This document shows positions 1-11,544 of a stretch of 64,000 nt of DNA, one piece after another. The DNA lies in the NCBI GenBank assembly GCA_018398815.1, contig CM031609.1:36658362-36722361 (forward strand). The letters are read 5' to 3'. Made by a program: the position numbers and the translations under genes. The number at the start of each line of letters is the position of its first letter. Within the stretch, counting starts at the first letter, position 1. The notes beneath the pieces are model-generated. The model was given only the letters and a program-made list of their open reading frames with translations, did not search any database and was not told the origin of the DNA. This DNA comes from Conus ventricosus. Taxonomy: Eukaryota > Mollusca > Gastropoda > Neogastropoda > Conidae.

Positions 1-98
1 TTAAAATCAACTCACCAGTCATTTAAAAAAAAAAAAAAAAAAAAACTTTCACACATCTCGTTAAATGACATCGTCTACAAACGAACCAGAAATTTTTG

Positions 99-3000
99 TT
101 AAAAATCCTTCTTCCGTAAAATCTCAAATCAGATGAAAAATGTTAATTTCTCTCAAAAACCCAAGGATCACGTCAGGCGGACATCCCTGAACAGGAATCT
201 TCATGGACTCCGCTGTAAAATGTTTGTGTCTCACATCGTGCAAGTCCCAACACTCTAAAAGAACAGTTTCATTGTGAGTGGTGCATGACATGGAATGCAC
301 CACGGAGCTTCTTCACTCTTTAAAAGGTAAGAATGGGTAAAATACGAATGGCCGGTGTGCAGCCGGCACAGAACCGTTTCCTCTTTACGACCACCCGACG
401 TAGATGGAGGAAGTCTTTAAGGTTTGGACGGATCTGAAAGAGTTTGTTATTCGTCTGTGTGTTCCAATCCTCCTGCCAGAGGTCTCTCACATAATCGTTA
501 ATTTTAGGTTTCACATCTGAGCAGGGATATAAGTGTTGGACAGTTTCTCTCTTGTGGCGTTCTTGGCTAAACGATCAACCATTTCGTTCCCGCCGATGCC
601 AACATGGCCAGGAACCCAAGCAAGAGTAATGTTGTAACCGTCCGCCTTCAACTTGCTAAAAAGTTCAAAAAAAAATAAAAGTTCTGGATGCTGAAGGTTG
701 CGGCCAGCTATGGCCTCCAAAGCTGACAGCGAATCCGACAGAACCAGAAAGTCCCTCCTCGAAGAATGGGAGATTATCTTCAAAGCCATACTAGAGCAGC
801 AAGTTCAGCAGAATAGACAGAAGCATCTGAATGTATATGTTCCAACAATATCTGAGAAGGAGCCCCAGGGCAGTAGGCTGCACAGGCCACTCCATCCTCA
901 ACTTGGAACCGTCAGTGAAAACTTTTTGATAGGATGGGAATTTGGAACAGAGCTCGGCATACAAAGCCTTGTACGCCAGAGAGCTGGTAGACTCCTTACG
1001 GAAAGCTGCGAGATCAAAACGAATCTCTGGTGTGAAAAAGGTCCATGGAGGTTGATCCGAAACTGGAAAAATCGGAAACTACTCCCAGGTCTATACCTGC
1101 ATTCCGCACGTGAGGCTGCATACGAAGCCCAAACGGCGGAATACATTTCGGGTTATTTTCAAACTTACTTTGGAACGAGGTCAAAAACACAGTCATAGGC
1201 AGGATTCTGTGGTTCTGAGAACAGTCGGATATAAAATTCAAAGACAGTTTCAGCCTGCGATTGGACAGTGAAGGTTCACCTGCCTCTGCGTACAGGCTGT
1301 ACACAGGGTGGTGCGGAACGCTCCAAGACAGAGACGAAGCCCTTGATGGTGGATAGGGTCCAAGAGTTTGAGGTAAGATGATCTTGCGGAGCCGTACACA
1401 GCACAACCGTAGTCCAGTTTTAGAACGGACCAGGCTCTGTAGAGGTGCAACAAATTTTCTTATCAGCGCCCCAGTCGTGTGTGCTACGACCCGCAGAATA
1501 TTCAGTGCCTTTTGGCAAGCAGTTTTGAGGTTTTTAATAGGCTGAGAAAGTTAAGTTTTTGGTCAAAATGACTCCCAGAAAATTTGGCCTCTTTAACAGC
1601 TGGAATGGGAGATTTTCCCTACTTGAAGTTCCGGATCTGGAAAAAACGACGGAAGTTTATGGAAGTGAATACATTGGGTTTTTGTAGCAGAAAAGGTGAA
1701 ACCGTTTTCATCCGCCCATCGATGATTTTATCTACGCAAAGCTGGAGCCTGCGCTGGACACTCGGGACAGGCTTCCAGTTGCGTAGACAGCAAAATCATC
1801 CACAAACAATGAGCAGTCTGAACCCTGCTGAACTGATTTCACAATGTTGTTGATTTTAATACTAAAGAGGGCAGGAGACAGTATGCTCCCCTGGGAACAC
1901 CCAACTCCTGCTCGTGGACATCAGAGAGAGTGGTGCCAACCCGGACCTGAAACTGTCGTTTCTGCCAAAAAATTTGAATAAAAAGAGGAAGATGACCTCG
2001 AAAACCCAGATCGTGGAGATCATGAAGTATCCCCGACTTCCAGTGGTATCGTAGGCCTTCTCCAAGTCAAGAAAATTGCCACTGCATCTGTCTGTTTAAA
2101 AAGCGTTCCTAAGTGTAGATTCCAGACGAATCAAATGGTCAACTGTACACGATGTTTGCGGAAACCACACTGTTCTTTCGCCAAAAGGCCATCGGTTTCG
2201 GATTTCCACATGAGCCTAGCATTGACCATTTTCTCCATCAGTTTACAGACACAGCTGGTCAAAGCTATTGGACGGTAGTTAGATGGATTAGAAAGATCTT
2301 TTCCAGTTTGGGGATGGAATAATGAGGCTGTCCGCCAAGAGGGTGGAAAGCAACCTGTAGTCCACAACGTGGTTGTATACCTGTAACAGGATTTCAGACC
2401 TTCTTGCGGAAGATGTTTTCAATAGTTTGATAATGTATGTCATCTATACCTGGAGAGGAATCGCTGCAAGAGAGTAAGGCAGATTTCAGCTCGTTTAATG
2501 TAAAAGAAGATTGTAGTCTTCCATGTTGTCGGATGAAAAGTTGCAGGAGATTTTTCTTTTAGGGCTTTGTGTTTGACAAAAGTGACTGATTTATTAGAAG
2601 AGGAGAATTCTTTTCAATGGTTGAAGCAAGCAGATTAGCAACTGCTTCTTCTCTGTTATTAAAGAACTGAAAACTGAGATGGTTCACAGTGGACAGGTGT
2701 TCTTCCCTTTGATTTTCTTAATGATGTTCCACACTTTTTTCTTAGAAGTTTTGATGTCAGCCTGGAGCAGAAGCTTCTCCAGGACCGACGTTTACTGATT
2801 TTAAAAGTGTGTCTAGATTTAGCACGGAGTTTTTGATGGGCTCGAGCGTTGGGACCCGAAGGTCCGTTGGTATACCTGACGCTGAGCCCGTTTTCGAACT
2901 TTGGAAATTTGTTGGCAGTCTGAATCAAACCAGGGTGTTTTTGGCATTTGTAGTTTATCGGAAGACACTGGAATACAAGCTTTAGCACACTTGATCACAG

Positions 3001-3786
3001 TGTTAGTCAGTGATTCAGCTGGGTCCGACTCTGAAGAAAGTCATGTCCTGGAATTTCTTTAGAAATAGTGGTTGCGAATAGATCCCAGTTTGCTTCTTGT
3101 AATTTAGATGTTGAGAAACAGAGACGTGTTCAGTTATTACAGGTTGTAGAAGGACAGGAAATGGTCACTTCCGTGCAGATCGTCATGGACAGACCACTCA
3201 TAGTCCAGACCACGAGGGGTCACAAACCGACAAATCTAAACACGAAAGTGAACCAGTGGAAAGTGGAGGTAAGTTGCAGATCCGTCATTCAGACAACACA
3301 AATCCAAGTCTGAAAGGACATCTTCAATCAGCAGACCTCTGGTGACGTACCGGCACTACCCCAAAGAGGGTTGTGACCGTTTAAAGTCACCCAACAGCAA
3401 AAAAGGCGAGGAAGTTCTCCTATCAGACTGACAAGGTCCTGACGACAAACCGGACAGAAGGTGGAAGATAAAGGGAACAGAGTGTCACAGTCTTGTGGAG
3501 AGTGACTCCTCGCAGCTACAGCCTGAAGGGAGGTAGACAAAGTGACAGGACTATACAACAAAGTTTTGTGTAGGAGAAGGGCAACACCGCCCGACAATCC
3601 CAACGTGGATGGTTGTGCAGGCTTTGAAAGAATATTAAAGCCAGAAAGAGTAAAGGTCTTCTGGCTTTGAATTTGGCTTTCTTGAAGAGCCACGACAGAA
3701 GGTTTCATAGATTGACACAGAAGCTGCAGCTCCTCGAAGTTGGAATTTAGACCACGGATATTCCAATGGATTATTGTATTATCCAT
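99..3786 (-). pseudogene. Non-LTR ORF2 (endonuclease, RT, RNase H), copy 1, multiply broken
   Basis: Polyprotein for target-primed reverse transcription. The N-terminus (3786 downward) reads MDNTIIHWNIRGLNSN and VVALQES, the first APE-endonuclease motifs. The RT domain is visible as NYRPIALTSCVCKLMEKM (2290-2230 area), LEKAYD (about 2060) and the catalytic FVDDF (complement of about 1790-1805). RNase H has its three acidic blocks: FTDGSK (about 900-920), LSDSLSAL (about 730) and GNEMVDRLAK (about 570). A C-terminal motif WCIPCHAPL, normally followed by VKHVLLECW, lies at 240-300 but a one-base deletion near 268 breaks it here. By comparison with copy 2 the stop is at 99-101. I see indels throughout, so this is a dead copy. 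Confidence 0.85.
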
Positions 3787-3816
3787 GGGCAGAGGGCGAA
3801 AAGGAGAGAGATCAGG

Positions 3817-4902
3817 TCATCTCCTCATCAGCATCTGCGCCAATGGAGTGAACTTATTTTTAGTTTTCACTGGACTGTGTTGGTCTTTGGACCCCGCTGG
3901 CAGACTTGCCCGCAGTGACAAAGGCCTGGATTTTGGAGAAGGTGAGGTCTGGATTTGGGAGATGGTGGGGGTTTTCCTTATCTCCACCATCTCCACACTG
4001 GGTGGAACTCCCTTGCCCGCACGGGCACTGGACAAGGAGTTTGAGGGGGAACTGCTGGTTTTTTTAATCTGCCCAGCAGCAGATGTTGTAGACTGCTGGG
4101 CAGTCTGAGGGGTGGCGGATTTTTTGCCTCCACCAGGGCAATCATTTTGGGTTGAGAGGTGGTGGACCTGCTTCCACCAGAGTTGACAGTTCGGACTTGC
4201 AGTGTCTTCGAGAACGTAAGTCATCAGTCTGACAGCAGACTGATCGAGTGGAAACTGTGGGAACTTTCCGTACAGCCGAAGCATAGGAAGAGGCTGTCGG
4301 CGTCTGACTGCCCACAACCTGCTGCGGGCTTCAAAAAAGGAAATTTTCTTTTCAGTCTTTAGTCTTTGAATTGCGGATTCCTGAATCCAAAGAGGACAGT
4401 TTCTTGAAGAGGAGGATGGTCGCCACCGCAGTTAGCACAATGTGCCGGATCTTGACACGGCCCATCATGGGTTTGCCTTGCAGCAAACACCGCATACCTC
4501 TTGCCCTGAACAGCGGTCCCTGACAGGCCAAACTTCTGGCACCTGAAGCACCTCAATGGGGACGGCACATATAGCTGAACATGAACATTTAGGTAACCAA
4601 CCTTGATGACCGGAGGCAGCACAGGTTGCAGAAGGTCAGAAAGAGGTGTTGGTGGCCACTCTCTCTGAACCCTTCTTTACCGTCACCCTGCGCACCTCCG
4701 TCACACCCTGGGACGCCAGCTCCGTTTTTATTTCCGCCTCTGAAACACCCGCCAGATCTCTGCATCTAATCACAACCTTTGTGATGAATTTAATTCTTAT
4801 GGGAGTCACCCTGATCTCCCTATCCACAAGCTTTTTTGCCTTCTGCAGCTGTTCGGATTGCTTCTGTGATCGACATTGAAGAAGAAACGAACCATTCCTC
4901 AA
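3817..4902 (-). pseudogene. Non-LTR ORF1 (gag-like, zinc knuckles), copy 1, frameshifted
   Basis: ORF1 of such elements codes an RNA-binding protein that coats the transcript. Three minus-strand open pieces (4902-4636, 4622-4359, 4317-3817) in different frames carry one continuous protein. The first holds a KFITKVVIRCRDLAG-type basic region. The second has LYVPSPLRCFRCQKFG followed by Cys-rich text ending CANCGGDHPP, matching a degenerate set of CX2CX4HX4C knuckles. The third is Ser/Pro/Lys-rich and ends about 30 bp before the ORF2 start. At least two indels break the frame. The start is uncertain; 4902 is simply the first Met of the open piece. Confidence 0.75.
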
Positions 4903-4904
4903 CC

Positions 4905-5864
4905 GTTTATGACCTTGGTTTACCTGCTATACCATGAAAGCCCTTTTGGACAGCAAAAGGCTCAGAGCTGAAAGGGTCTTTCCTGCTCTGTCCCTTCCAC
5001 CACGAGCCAGGAAGCCCAGAAACCTGTCCTCTGTCTTACCTCACTGTCAGAATCACTGTCCATTTCTAATTCCCCTGAAATAGGGGAGACTGCCTTCCTC
5101 TTCCTTTTGGGGGGTAGTTTTTTAATGAAGTCATATTTAGTTTATTGTGATTCATCTCTCCCTTACCCACCCACCTTGAGTCCAACTAAGGGGCCAGGGC
5201 CAAGAAACCAATGTCTGACCCCTTCCAGGCTTCGGGAGAGACATACGACAAGCAAAGCAACCAACCCTATCCCCCCTGATCATGCTCAACTCCCGGGAAC
5301 AGAGAGCTGAGCACTGCAGGGTTTACTTGGCCAGCTGGGGAACTGCCCGTCTTGACCCAACCCCAAGAAGGGAGCCGATTAGTACACCCGGCCAAAGTAC
5401 TACCCCTGTCTAGGAGAGTCCGAGCCAAAGTGATGTGTTGAGAGCGCTGGCCCTCTCAATCACCAGGATCTCATTCCCCTCCGACACAGGTCGCACCGCA
5501 CGCAAACGCGGCGGATCTTAAGGAGACCACAGAGAGAAAAGGAGTGTGGAAAAGAAGACTGAAGGGGAGACGAAGATAGAAAAGGGCCAAATAAGGGAGG
5601 CAGAAAACAAGAAAAGGAGAAAGGCGGGTTACTGTAGTCAGGATCCTCACCCTTAGCCTATCTGACATGGGAAGCCCTACCAGGGGCATCAACTCCTTAC
5701 CACGTTACGCTTAGGCCAAACAGCATCTGCACCTCTCAGGCCTAGAAGCAGTGTGAAAAAAACAGCCTATCTCCAAGTATTGATGCCCCCGCCAGCAAAG
5801 CCTAAGGGATCACTGGACCCACGCAAACCCTCCGACCACGACAAGGTCGCAACCCCCCGGAGGG
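4905..5864 (-). other. Leader/5' UTR of non-LTR copy 1
   Basis: About 960 bp between the 5' end of the element and ORF1. It aligns along its whole length with 53960-55144 in copy 2, with small indels. No ORF, clear internal promoter or tandem repeat was recognised. The first bases (minus strand) are C/G-rich, an uneven CCTCC-G6 start that could form a short hairpin. Confidence 0.7.
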
Positions 5865-6197
5865 GGGTCTAGACATGAAGGGGATTTAACCACTAGCAGA
5901 CCTGTGAGATCAGAAAATTCCCACTCCATACTTCATTCATCAGGTGCTGCTGAAGATCCTCGTGCATGTTGTGTATTTTGTTTTCCATACCCCACCAAAC
6001 ACCTTTATACCGATTACAGGATCATTACTATGCATATATGATTTTCTGCGTGGGTGTAGACATGAAAAGGATTCAGTCACTAACAGACCTAGATCAGAAA
6101 AATCCTACTCCATACTTCATCCATCAGGTGCTGCTAAAGCTTGAACCCACATTCCTCAGTCCGAGAATTATTCGAACCACTTGACTACCGCACCCCT
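5865..6197 (-). mobile_element. tRNA-headed SINE with Nin-type central domain, plus partial second unit
   Basis: On the minus strand a Pol III-type head starts near 6197. The A-box-like TAGTCAAGTGG is the complement of 6177-6187, and a B-box-like GGGTTCAAGC is the complement of 6139-6148. The body that follows (6130-5957) contains TTTTTCTGATCT, GATCCTGTAAT, GGTGGGGTATGG and ACATGCAC. From memory these are hallmark pieces of the Nin central domain found in many gastropod SINEs. A second, partial copy of the middle section follows in the same orientation (about 5955-5869; the pieces are 185 bp apart) and stops exactly at the 5' end of the non-LTR element, suggesting the LINE inserted into a SINE dimer. 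Confidence 0.75.
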
Positions 6198-6834
6198 CTG
6201 ATAAGGATGTACAAATCTATCAAAACTTTTTTTTTTTAACTGTCTAAACATGTCAGGAACCCACATCAGATGAATCTTGACTCAACACAAGCACACACAC
6301 ACACACACACATCAAGAACATGCCATTGTGTGAGGATTAGTCCATATTATATGAATGGCTGGGAATCCTTGGCAACTGATCCCAGGAAGCAGAAACACGC
6401 AGTTACTACTGGCCTGTACAAGAGCAACCAAAGAACCCAGCACAAAAAAAGATTCATACACTATTCTTGATCTCCTATGCCTTGCGATCACACGGCATAG
6501 TTTTTAAAAAATAAATAAATAACGCATGTGAAAAAGAACAGGTGGTAAGGACGGAGTGGGGGAGGTGGGGGGGGGTGAATGTAGATGGTGTAGACGTGTT
6601 GACTAAACTAGTAGACCCTTAAACCAATTCCTCAAAATACCACAAAAGTCAGCAGTTGACTACATGCTTAACATGGTCTGTAGAGTAGACCACAAAACAT
6701 ACACAAAGCGAAAACTCTGCATCCAGCACTGGTGTGCATCCCCTAAACAAATGTTTGTGGTCTTTAAAGCTCCCAACTCGCACCCCTCTTAAGACTCTCT
6801 CTCCCTCCCCCCATCCCGTCAGTTTCACTCTCCC

Positions 6835-6878
<44 letters not shown>

Positions 6879-6916
6879 ACAAACACACACACAGGAAAAA
6901 ACCTCAAACCCACCAC
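6198..6916. other. Intergenic or 3' UTR stretch with (CA)n microsatellites
   Basis: No coding signal. It holds a short (CA)n at 6294-6312, a G-rich run at 6555-6577, and a long (CA)n at 6841-6893. Part of it is likely the 3' UTR of the minus-strand gene whose stop codon is at 6917-6919. I did not find a canonical minus-strand AATAAA signal. Confidence 0.5.
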
Positions 6917-7090
6917 TCATGTGCGCATTCTCCAAACAGAGGAGGACATGGGCTCGCTTGTATCCTCATGACCCGTGCTTCCTCCAAGGCACTCATGCTT
7001 CTCAATGTCCTTCAGGCACTTGGAGTAAAAAGCGTGCTCCACTCTCACATCTTCGTTCATCAAACGCTGCCGCAGTTCCAGTTCTCTCTC
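6917..7090 (-). CDS. Terminal coding exon of an unidentified protein
   Basis: The minus strand shows a textbook acceptor (pyrimidine tract TTTGTTTCTTTTTAG ending at 7091) followed by 58 codons with no stop and then TGA at 6919-6917. The peptide begins ERELELRQRLMNEDVRVEH and continues AFYSKCLKDIEKHECLG, ending in a Ser/Met/Arg-rich tail. It is charged and probably helical (heptad-like Leu/Val spacing). I do not recognise the family. Base composition is richer in GC than the flanks, which supports real coding. The upstream exons must lie beyond the 1-kb gap at 7176-8175 or further right. This gene converges or overlaps with the plus-strand dehydrogenase, so one of them may sit in an intron of the other, or the gap may hide the boundary. 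Confidence 0.55.
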   Translation of the reverse strand, partial: ERELELRQRLMNEDVRVEHAFYSKCLKDIEKHECLGGSTGHEDTSEPMSSSVWRMRT

Positions 7091-7175
7091 CTAAAAAGAA
7101 ACAAAATGTATTACAGGACATGCGAAACGTATATTTTACAATCCAACGCACTCCATACAATCACATTACCCAAGC

Positions 7176-8175
7176 NNNNNNNNNNNNNNNNNNNNNNNNN
7201 NNNNNNNNNNNNNNNNNNNNNNNNNNNNNNNNNNNNNNNNNNNNNNNNNNNNNNNNNNNNNNNNNNNNNNNNNNNNNNNNNNNNNNNNNNNNNNNNNNNN
7301 NNNNNNNNNNNNNNNNNNNNNNNNNNNNNNNNNNNNNNNNNNNNNNNNNNNNNNNNNNNNNNNNNNNNNNNNNNNNNNNNNNNNNNNNNNNNNNNNNNNN
7401 NNNNNNNNNNNNNNNNNNNNNNNNNNNNNNNNNNNNNNNNNNNNNNNNNNNNNNNNNNNNNNNNNNNNNNNNNNNNNNNNNNNNNNNNNNNNNNNNNNNN
7501 NNNNNNNNNNNNNNNNNNNNNNNNNNNNNNNNNNNNNNNNNNNNNNNNNNNNNNNNNNNNNNNNNNNNNNNNNNNNNNNNNNNNNNNNNNNNNNNNNNNN
7601 NNNNNNNNNNNNNNNNNNNNNNNNNNNNNNNNNNNNNNNNNNNNNNNNNNNNNNNNNNNNNNNNNNNNNNNNNNNNNNNNNNNNNNNNNNNNNNNNNNNN
7701 NNNNNNNNNNNNNNNNNNNNNNNNNNNNNNNNNNNNNNNNNNNNNNNNNNNNNNNNNNNNNNNNNNNNNNNNNNNNNNNNNNNNNNNNNNNNNNNNNNNN
7801 NNNNNNNNNNNNNNNNNNNNNNNNNNNNNNNNNNNNNNNNNNNNNNNNNNNNNNNNNNNNNNNNNNNNNNNNNNNNNNNNNNNNNNNNNNNNNNNNNNNN
7901 NNNNNNNNNNNNNNNNNNNNNNNNNNNNNNNNNNNNNNNNNNNNNNNNNNNNNNNNNNNNNNNNNNNNNNNNNNNNNNNNNNNNNNNNNNNNNNNNNNNN
8001 NNNNNNNNNNNNNNNNNNNNNNNNNNNNNNNNNNNNNNNNNNNNNNNNNNNNNNNNNNNNNNNNNNNNNNNNNNNNNNNNNNNNNNNNNNNNNNNNNNNN
8101 NNNNNNNNNNNNNNNNNNNNNNNNNNNNNNNNNNNNNNNNNNNNNNNNNNNNNNNNNNNNNNNNNNNNNNNNNNN
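7176..8175. other. Assembly gap (1000 N)
   Basis: Exactly 1000 unknown bases, probably a placeholder length. Upstream exons of the dehydrogenase and of the minus-strand terminal exon gene may be in it. Open frames that run through the N block carry no information. Confidence 0.99.
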
Positions 8176-8521
8176 TATACAAGTATGCGTGGTTCTGTCT
8201 ATGGTGTTACCACTGTTTGTTATTCTGCCTTTACTGCAGTGTTATCTAAGAGTGGTGAGAGGATGCATTGTCCACCATCGTACTTTGTGTGAATGAATTG
8301 TATGAGACTGCATGTTCTATTATCAGTGGTACCTTCAGTATCGGTTTGCATGAGTTAGGATATGCTGTTTGCATAATATTTTCACTGTCTGATGCTGCAG
8401 TGGAGTATTAATCCGTTATATCTGTCAGTGCCAGGGTCTGTAGTAAACCATTTCAGGATGCTCTGCTTATATGCAATGTATGTTTACTGTATATTGTATT
8501 TTGGTGTATTGTTTGTATCAG

Positions 8522-8618
8522 GGTAATTGCTACAGACATTGAGGACAAGAAACTGGAGTTGGCCAGACAGATGGGAGCAGATATCACAGTGAACACCAAG
8601 AACCAAGACCTGAAAGAG
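8522..8618 (+). CDS. MDR dehydrogenase, L-threonine 3-dehydrogenase-like, NAD-binding exon
   Basis: First visible exon of a medium-chain dehydrogenase/reductase gene that continues at 10594-10762 and 11545-11747. It follows a TATCAG acceptor and ends at GAG|GTAGAT. The peptide VIATDIEDKKLELARQMGAD is the second beta strand and following helix of the Rossmann fold; the Asp after VIAT is the residue that selects NAD over NADP in this family. The three exons joined give a C-terminal half that matches, from memory, the bacterial-type zinc L-threonine 3-dehydrogenase better than sorbitol dehydrogenase. That enzyme oxidises threonine to 2-amino-3-oxobutyrate. The zinc-binding N-terminal half is not in the window and is probably in or before the 7176-8175 gap. 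Splice phases agree across all three exons (0, then 1). Confidence 0.75.
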
Positions 8619-10593
8619 GTAGATGCTGAAACCGTTTTCATCATGTGTAAAAAAAAAATAAGATAGCAAAAAGGTACATAAGCATCGCACAATGTAAAGG
8701 GAACAAAAATGATGAACAGAATAGTGACAAAAATGGTGGGTGTGAACGGATTTTCAGGATTTGGGGTGGAGATGGGAGGGAAGGCGGTGGGAGGGGGTGG
8801 GCAGGGGTTGGGGAAGGAGGTGACAGATAAAGGATCGAAGGCTGGGTCAGGGGGCAGTGCCTCTGTGGGGGATATAGCAGTAGTGGGCAGAGCCCCCTGA
8901 GAGGAAAATGAAATTAAGTATTATAAAGCCAAAGTTTATGCCTTTTTTTTTTTGTGGCATCAATTCTCGGATCAGTGGAGCACCTAAGGTAGTGATTTTT
9001 TTTTTTTTTACTTTTTTCTTTTTTTTTCCTTAAGGCCAAAATCCACCTCTTCATTTTTTGGTGTGTCACAACTGTCCTCTTCATCTGCCAAAAAAAACAA
9101 AAAGCGGGAAAAAAAAAAAAAAAAGATTTCCACTACTAGGGTTTTTTCTCTCTCTCTCTTTTTTTTCTTCTAACCAAAGTTTATGCCTCTTTTGTCAGGA
9201 AAACAAATAGAAGTAAGAATTTTGAAGTGCATTAGTTTTCTGACCCACACACAATTTTGAATTGCTTGAACTTGATAAGCTTATTTACAGTAGACAAAAA
9301 GATATAGACTATCTCTGGGCAAATATTAAGTAATTATAGGAGTTTAAACCTATACTAAAAACAGTGATGGTTTTGTAAGAAATTCACTTTGGCATGGCAA
9401 GATTGTGTGTGTGTTGACTGGGATTTGATGATCGAAATCCATCGCGGGTGATGATGCCATCAACATCCTTAAGAAAGCCTTGTTTGAAGTAAATGGATGT
9501 GGAGATGACTGAACAGTTCAATGCAGACAGTGTAGCGCTTTCTGCAGCAGGTGCACTCAAGGGAAGCAGATACGTTATTCTTTGCCCGTCACTTATTTAT
9601 CTGCTTATGTTTTCTTTTAGCATCTGATACCTGCTGTCCTGCTTTCACATTCTGTAGCTTTGAAATGACAAGCTAATGAGTAATGTTTCTCAGACCGGTG
9701 CACAGTTACGTCTGTGCTAATACTAGTCATTCTTTTCCCATTACACACACACAAGCACGCACACATGCAGGCATGTACACACAGGCATGCACCTACACAC
9801 ACACAGGCATGCACACAGACGCAGGCACCCCCCCTCCCCATCTGCATCCTTACCTCCACCACTCACCTCTTCTTTATGGGGTGCTAAAAGCAGACAATGT
9901 TTACTGTTGGCGAAAAATAAAAGAAACTTTGTGTATTTGATTGTACGGCATAGCAGTTTGGCGTGCATTTGAAATCGTTTTGATGAAAACTTGATTCTTA
10001 TTTTCAAAATGAAAATGGGATCTGTCAGACCCACAAGCTGTGAAGGTGAAAAAGTGAAACAAAGAAGAGAAATACTTTACTGTTATAAGTCAAATTCGTT
10101 TTCCTTTTTTATTCCTACACTATCATTGAATGAGATTTGCCGGAAGTTTTCTGTTCCAGATATAGTGCTGAAGTAGACAATTATTTCCCTTTATTTCATC
10201 CTGTTTCTTCTTTCTGTTTTATGTTATTGGGGAGAGGGGTGAAGGTGATCCACTTCTATACTTCTCCCCAACGCCGCTCTTCCTCAGACTCAAGACGCTT
10301 GAGAATTCCTTCTTCCAGAACTAAAACCTACCATGAAAAATCTTTTACTTTCATTCTCAGGCAGGTAGCTCTTCAGTCAGATCTACCCAGGTAGGTAGCC
10401 CATTGGGTAAAGGACAGAGTAGGTTTTAAAGGGCAGAGAGCTTGGATTCTAACCAAGGATAAGCATTAAATGAATACTTTCACCAATATTAATGTCAGTC
10501 TCCAGTCCCAGAGGCTAGAAACTAGACTTAGATGTGAATTTCTACGGCAGATGAAATGATGGATACAAAATAATGGGTGTGGTGTGTTTCCAG
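8619..10593 (+). other. Intron of the dehydrogenase gene
   Basis: Non-coding. It contains G-rich text (8763-8820), T and A homopolymers (8943-9180) and a degenerate (CA)n at 9742-9830. No transposon was recognised. Confidence 0.7.
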
Positions 10594-10762
10594 TTTGTGA
10601 TGAAGTTGACTGATGATGTGGGGATGGACCGCATTTGTGAGTGCACCGGTGTGCCGCCTGTGGTCAACTCCACCTTTTCTCTTCTACGCAAGGGTGGCCA
10701 CCTGTGTCTGGTGGGATTACCCAAACAACCACTCCATGTTGAGAATGTATTACAAGATGTTG
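10594..10762 (+). CDS. MDR dehydrogenase, L-threonine 3-dehydrogenase-like, middle exon
   Basis: The acceptor TTTCCAG is followed by 56 codons plus one base and a strong donor GTAAGT at 10763. It encodes FVMKLTDDVGMDRICECTG, then a hydrophobic strand, then KGGHLCLVGLP. The pattern DxxxExTG...GGxxxxxG is the second half of the Rossmann fold in the MDR superfamily, where the substrate pocket and NAD nicotinamide meet. No stop or frame break. The 1.98-kb intron before it contains (CA)n and T-rich stretches only. Confidence 0.75.
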
Positions 10763-11544
10763 GTAAGTTCTTTAGCGTATTTGTCCACTTGAAGACTACT
10801 TGGTTTTCAATTTGCCCTTAGTTTTTATTGAGTTTTTGTTTTTGTATCTGGTTTTATCACTTCACAACTTATATCTATGAACGTTTTTGTATTAATAAAT
10901 CTGTGTATTGCCGTTACCGACACTGATTTTCCCATCTCTGTTTCAGTAGGTTTTCAGTTTGATTGACTGTGGTGGTGGCTAGTCAGATGAATCGCATGAA
11001 ACATGATGAGACTTGAAATTATCTGTCATGAGAGACATGCTTACATGCAGATCAAGTTACATACTTTTTCCTTCAGCCGACAACATAGAAATTCTGAGAT
11101 TCAGACTCCTTCACAGCTTTGTCCATTTTAGCATAGTTGGGTGTTCTGTTTTTTTCAAATTCTGTCAAAAAATCCTGTTAAAAAGAAATTCATCCTTTTC
11201 AGATGGTGCAGTGGCCTTTTGAATATACCATCAATGTACTCTCTCCCTCTCTCTCTTCCTTCCCTCCTCCTCTCTCTGTGTCTCTCTGTCACTGTCTGTC
11301 TGTCTCCCTCTCTCTCTCTTTCTCTCTCTGTCTCTGTCTCTTACTTACCAACCATGAAACTTGAAAGTGTCTCAATCCCTATATCTCATCCTTGTTGGGG
11401 ACTTCAATAATTACATAAGCCTGTGCACATGTAGCATACCAAGTAACCAGATAGTAAGCCTTCTGGTCATGCTTGCTGTCAAATGTTTAAGCAGACTGAA
11501 AAATGTATGTATTGTTACTCACTTTTGTGTTTTCTTGCCTGCAG
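10763..11544 (+). other. Intron of the dehydrogenase gene with (CT)n
   Basis: Non-coding, with an imperfect (CT)n/(CTGT)n tract at about 11240-11342. Donor GTAAGT and acceptor CTGCAG are both strong. Confidence 0.75.

Larger units (their letters stand above)
1..5864 (-). mobile_element. I/Nimb-like non-LTR retrotransposon, copy 1 (3' end cut by window edge)
   Basis: Minus-strand LINE with, in order from 5' to 3': a leader (5864 to about 4905), a gag-like ORF1 with zinc knuckles, and an ORF2 with APE endonuclease, reverse transcriptase, RNase H and a terminal CCHC-type motif. The same arrangement is repeated in the same orientation at 49340-55144, which fixes the 5' end: both copies share sequence up to a short C/G-rich motif (plus strand, about 5851-5864) and then differ. 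The 3' tail is outside the window for this copy. Both ORFs are broken by many small indels, so this copy cannot be autonomous. Placement in the I/Nimb group rests on the RNase H domain, the gag knuckles and the short A/T-rich tail seen in copy 2; a Jockey-type relative is less likely because of the RNase H. Confidence 0.9.

Noticed and set aside
511..5700. Small plus-strand open frames opposite the LINE
   Set aside because: They are shadows of the minus-strand element; the minus strand carries all recognisable RT, RNase H and gag motifs.
6734..8296. Open frames of 338-520 residues
   Set aside because: They span the 1000-N gap; the middle is unknown sequence.
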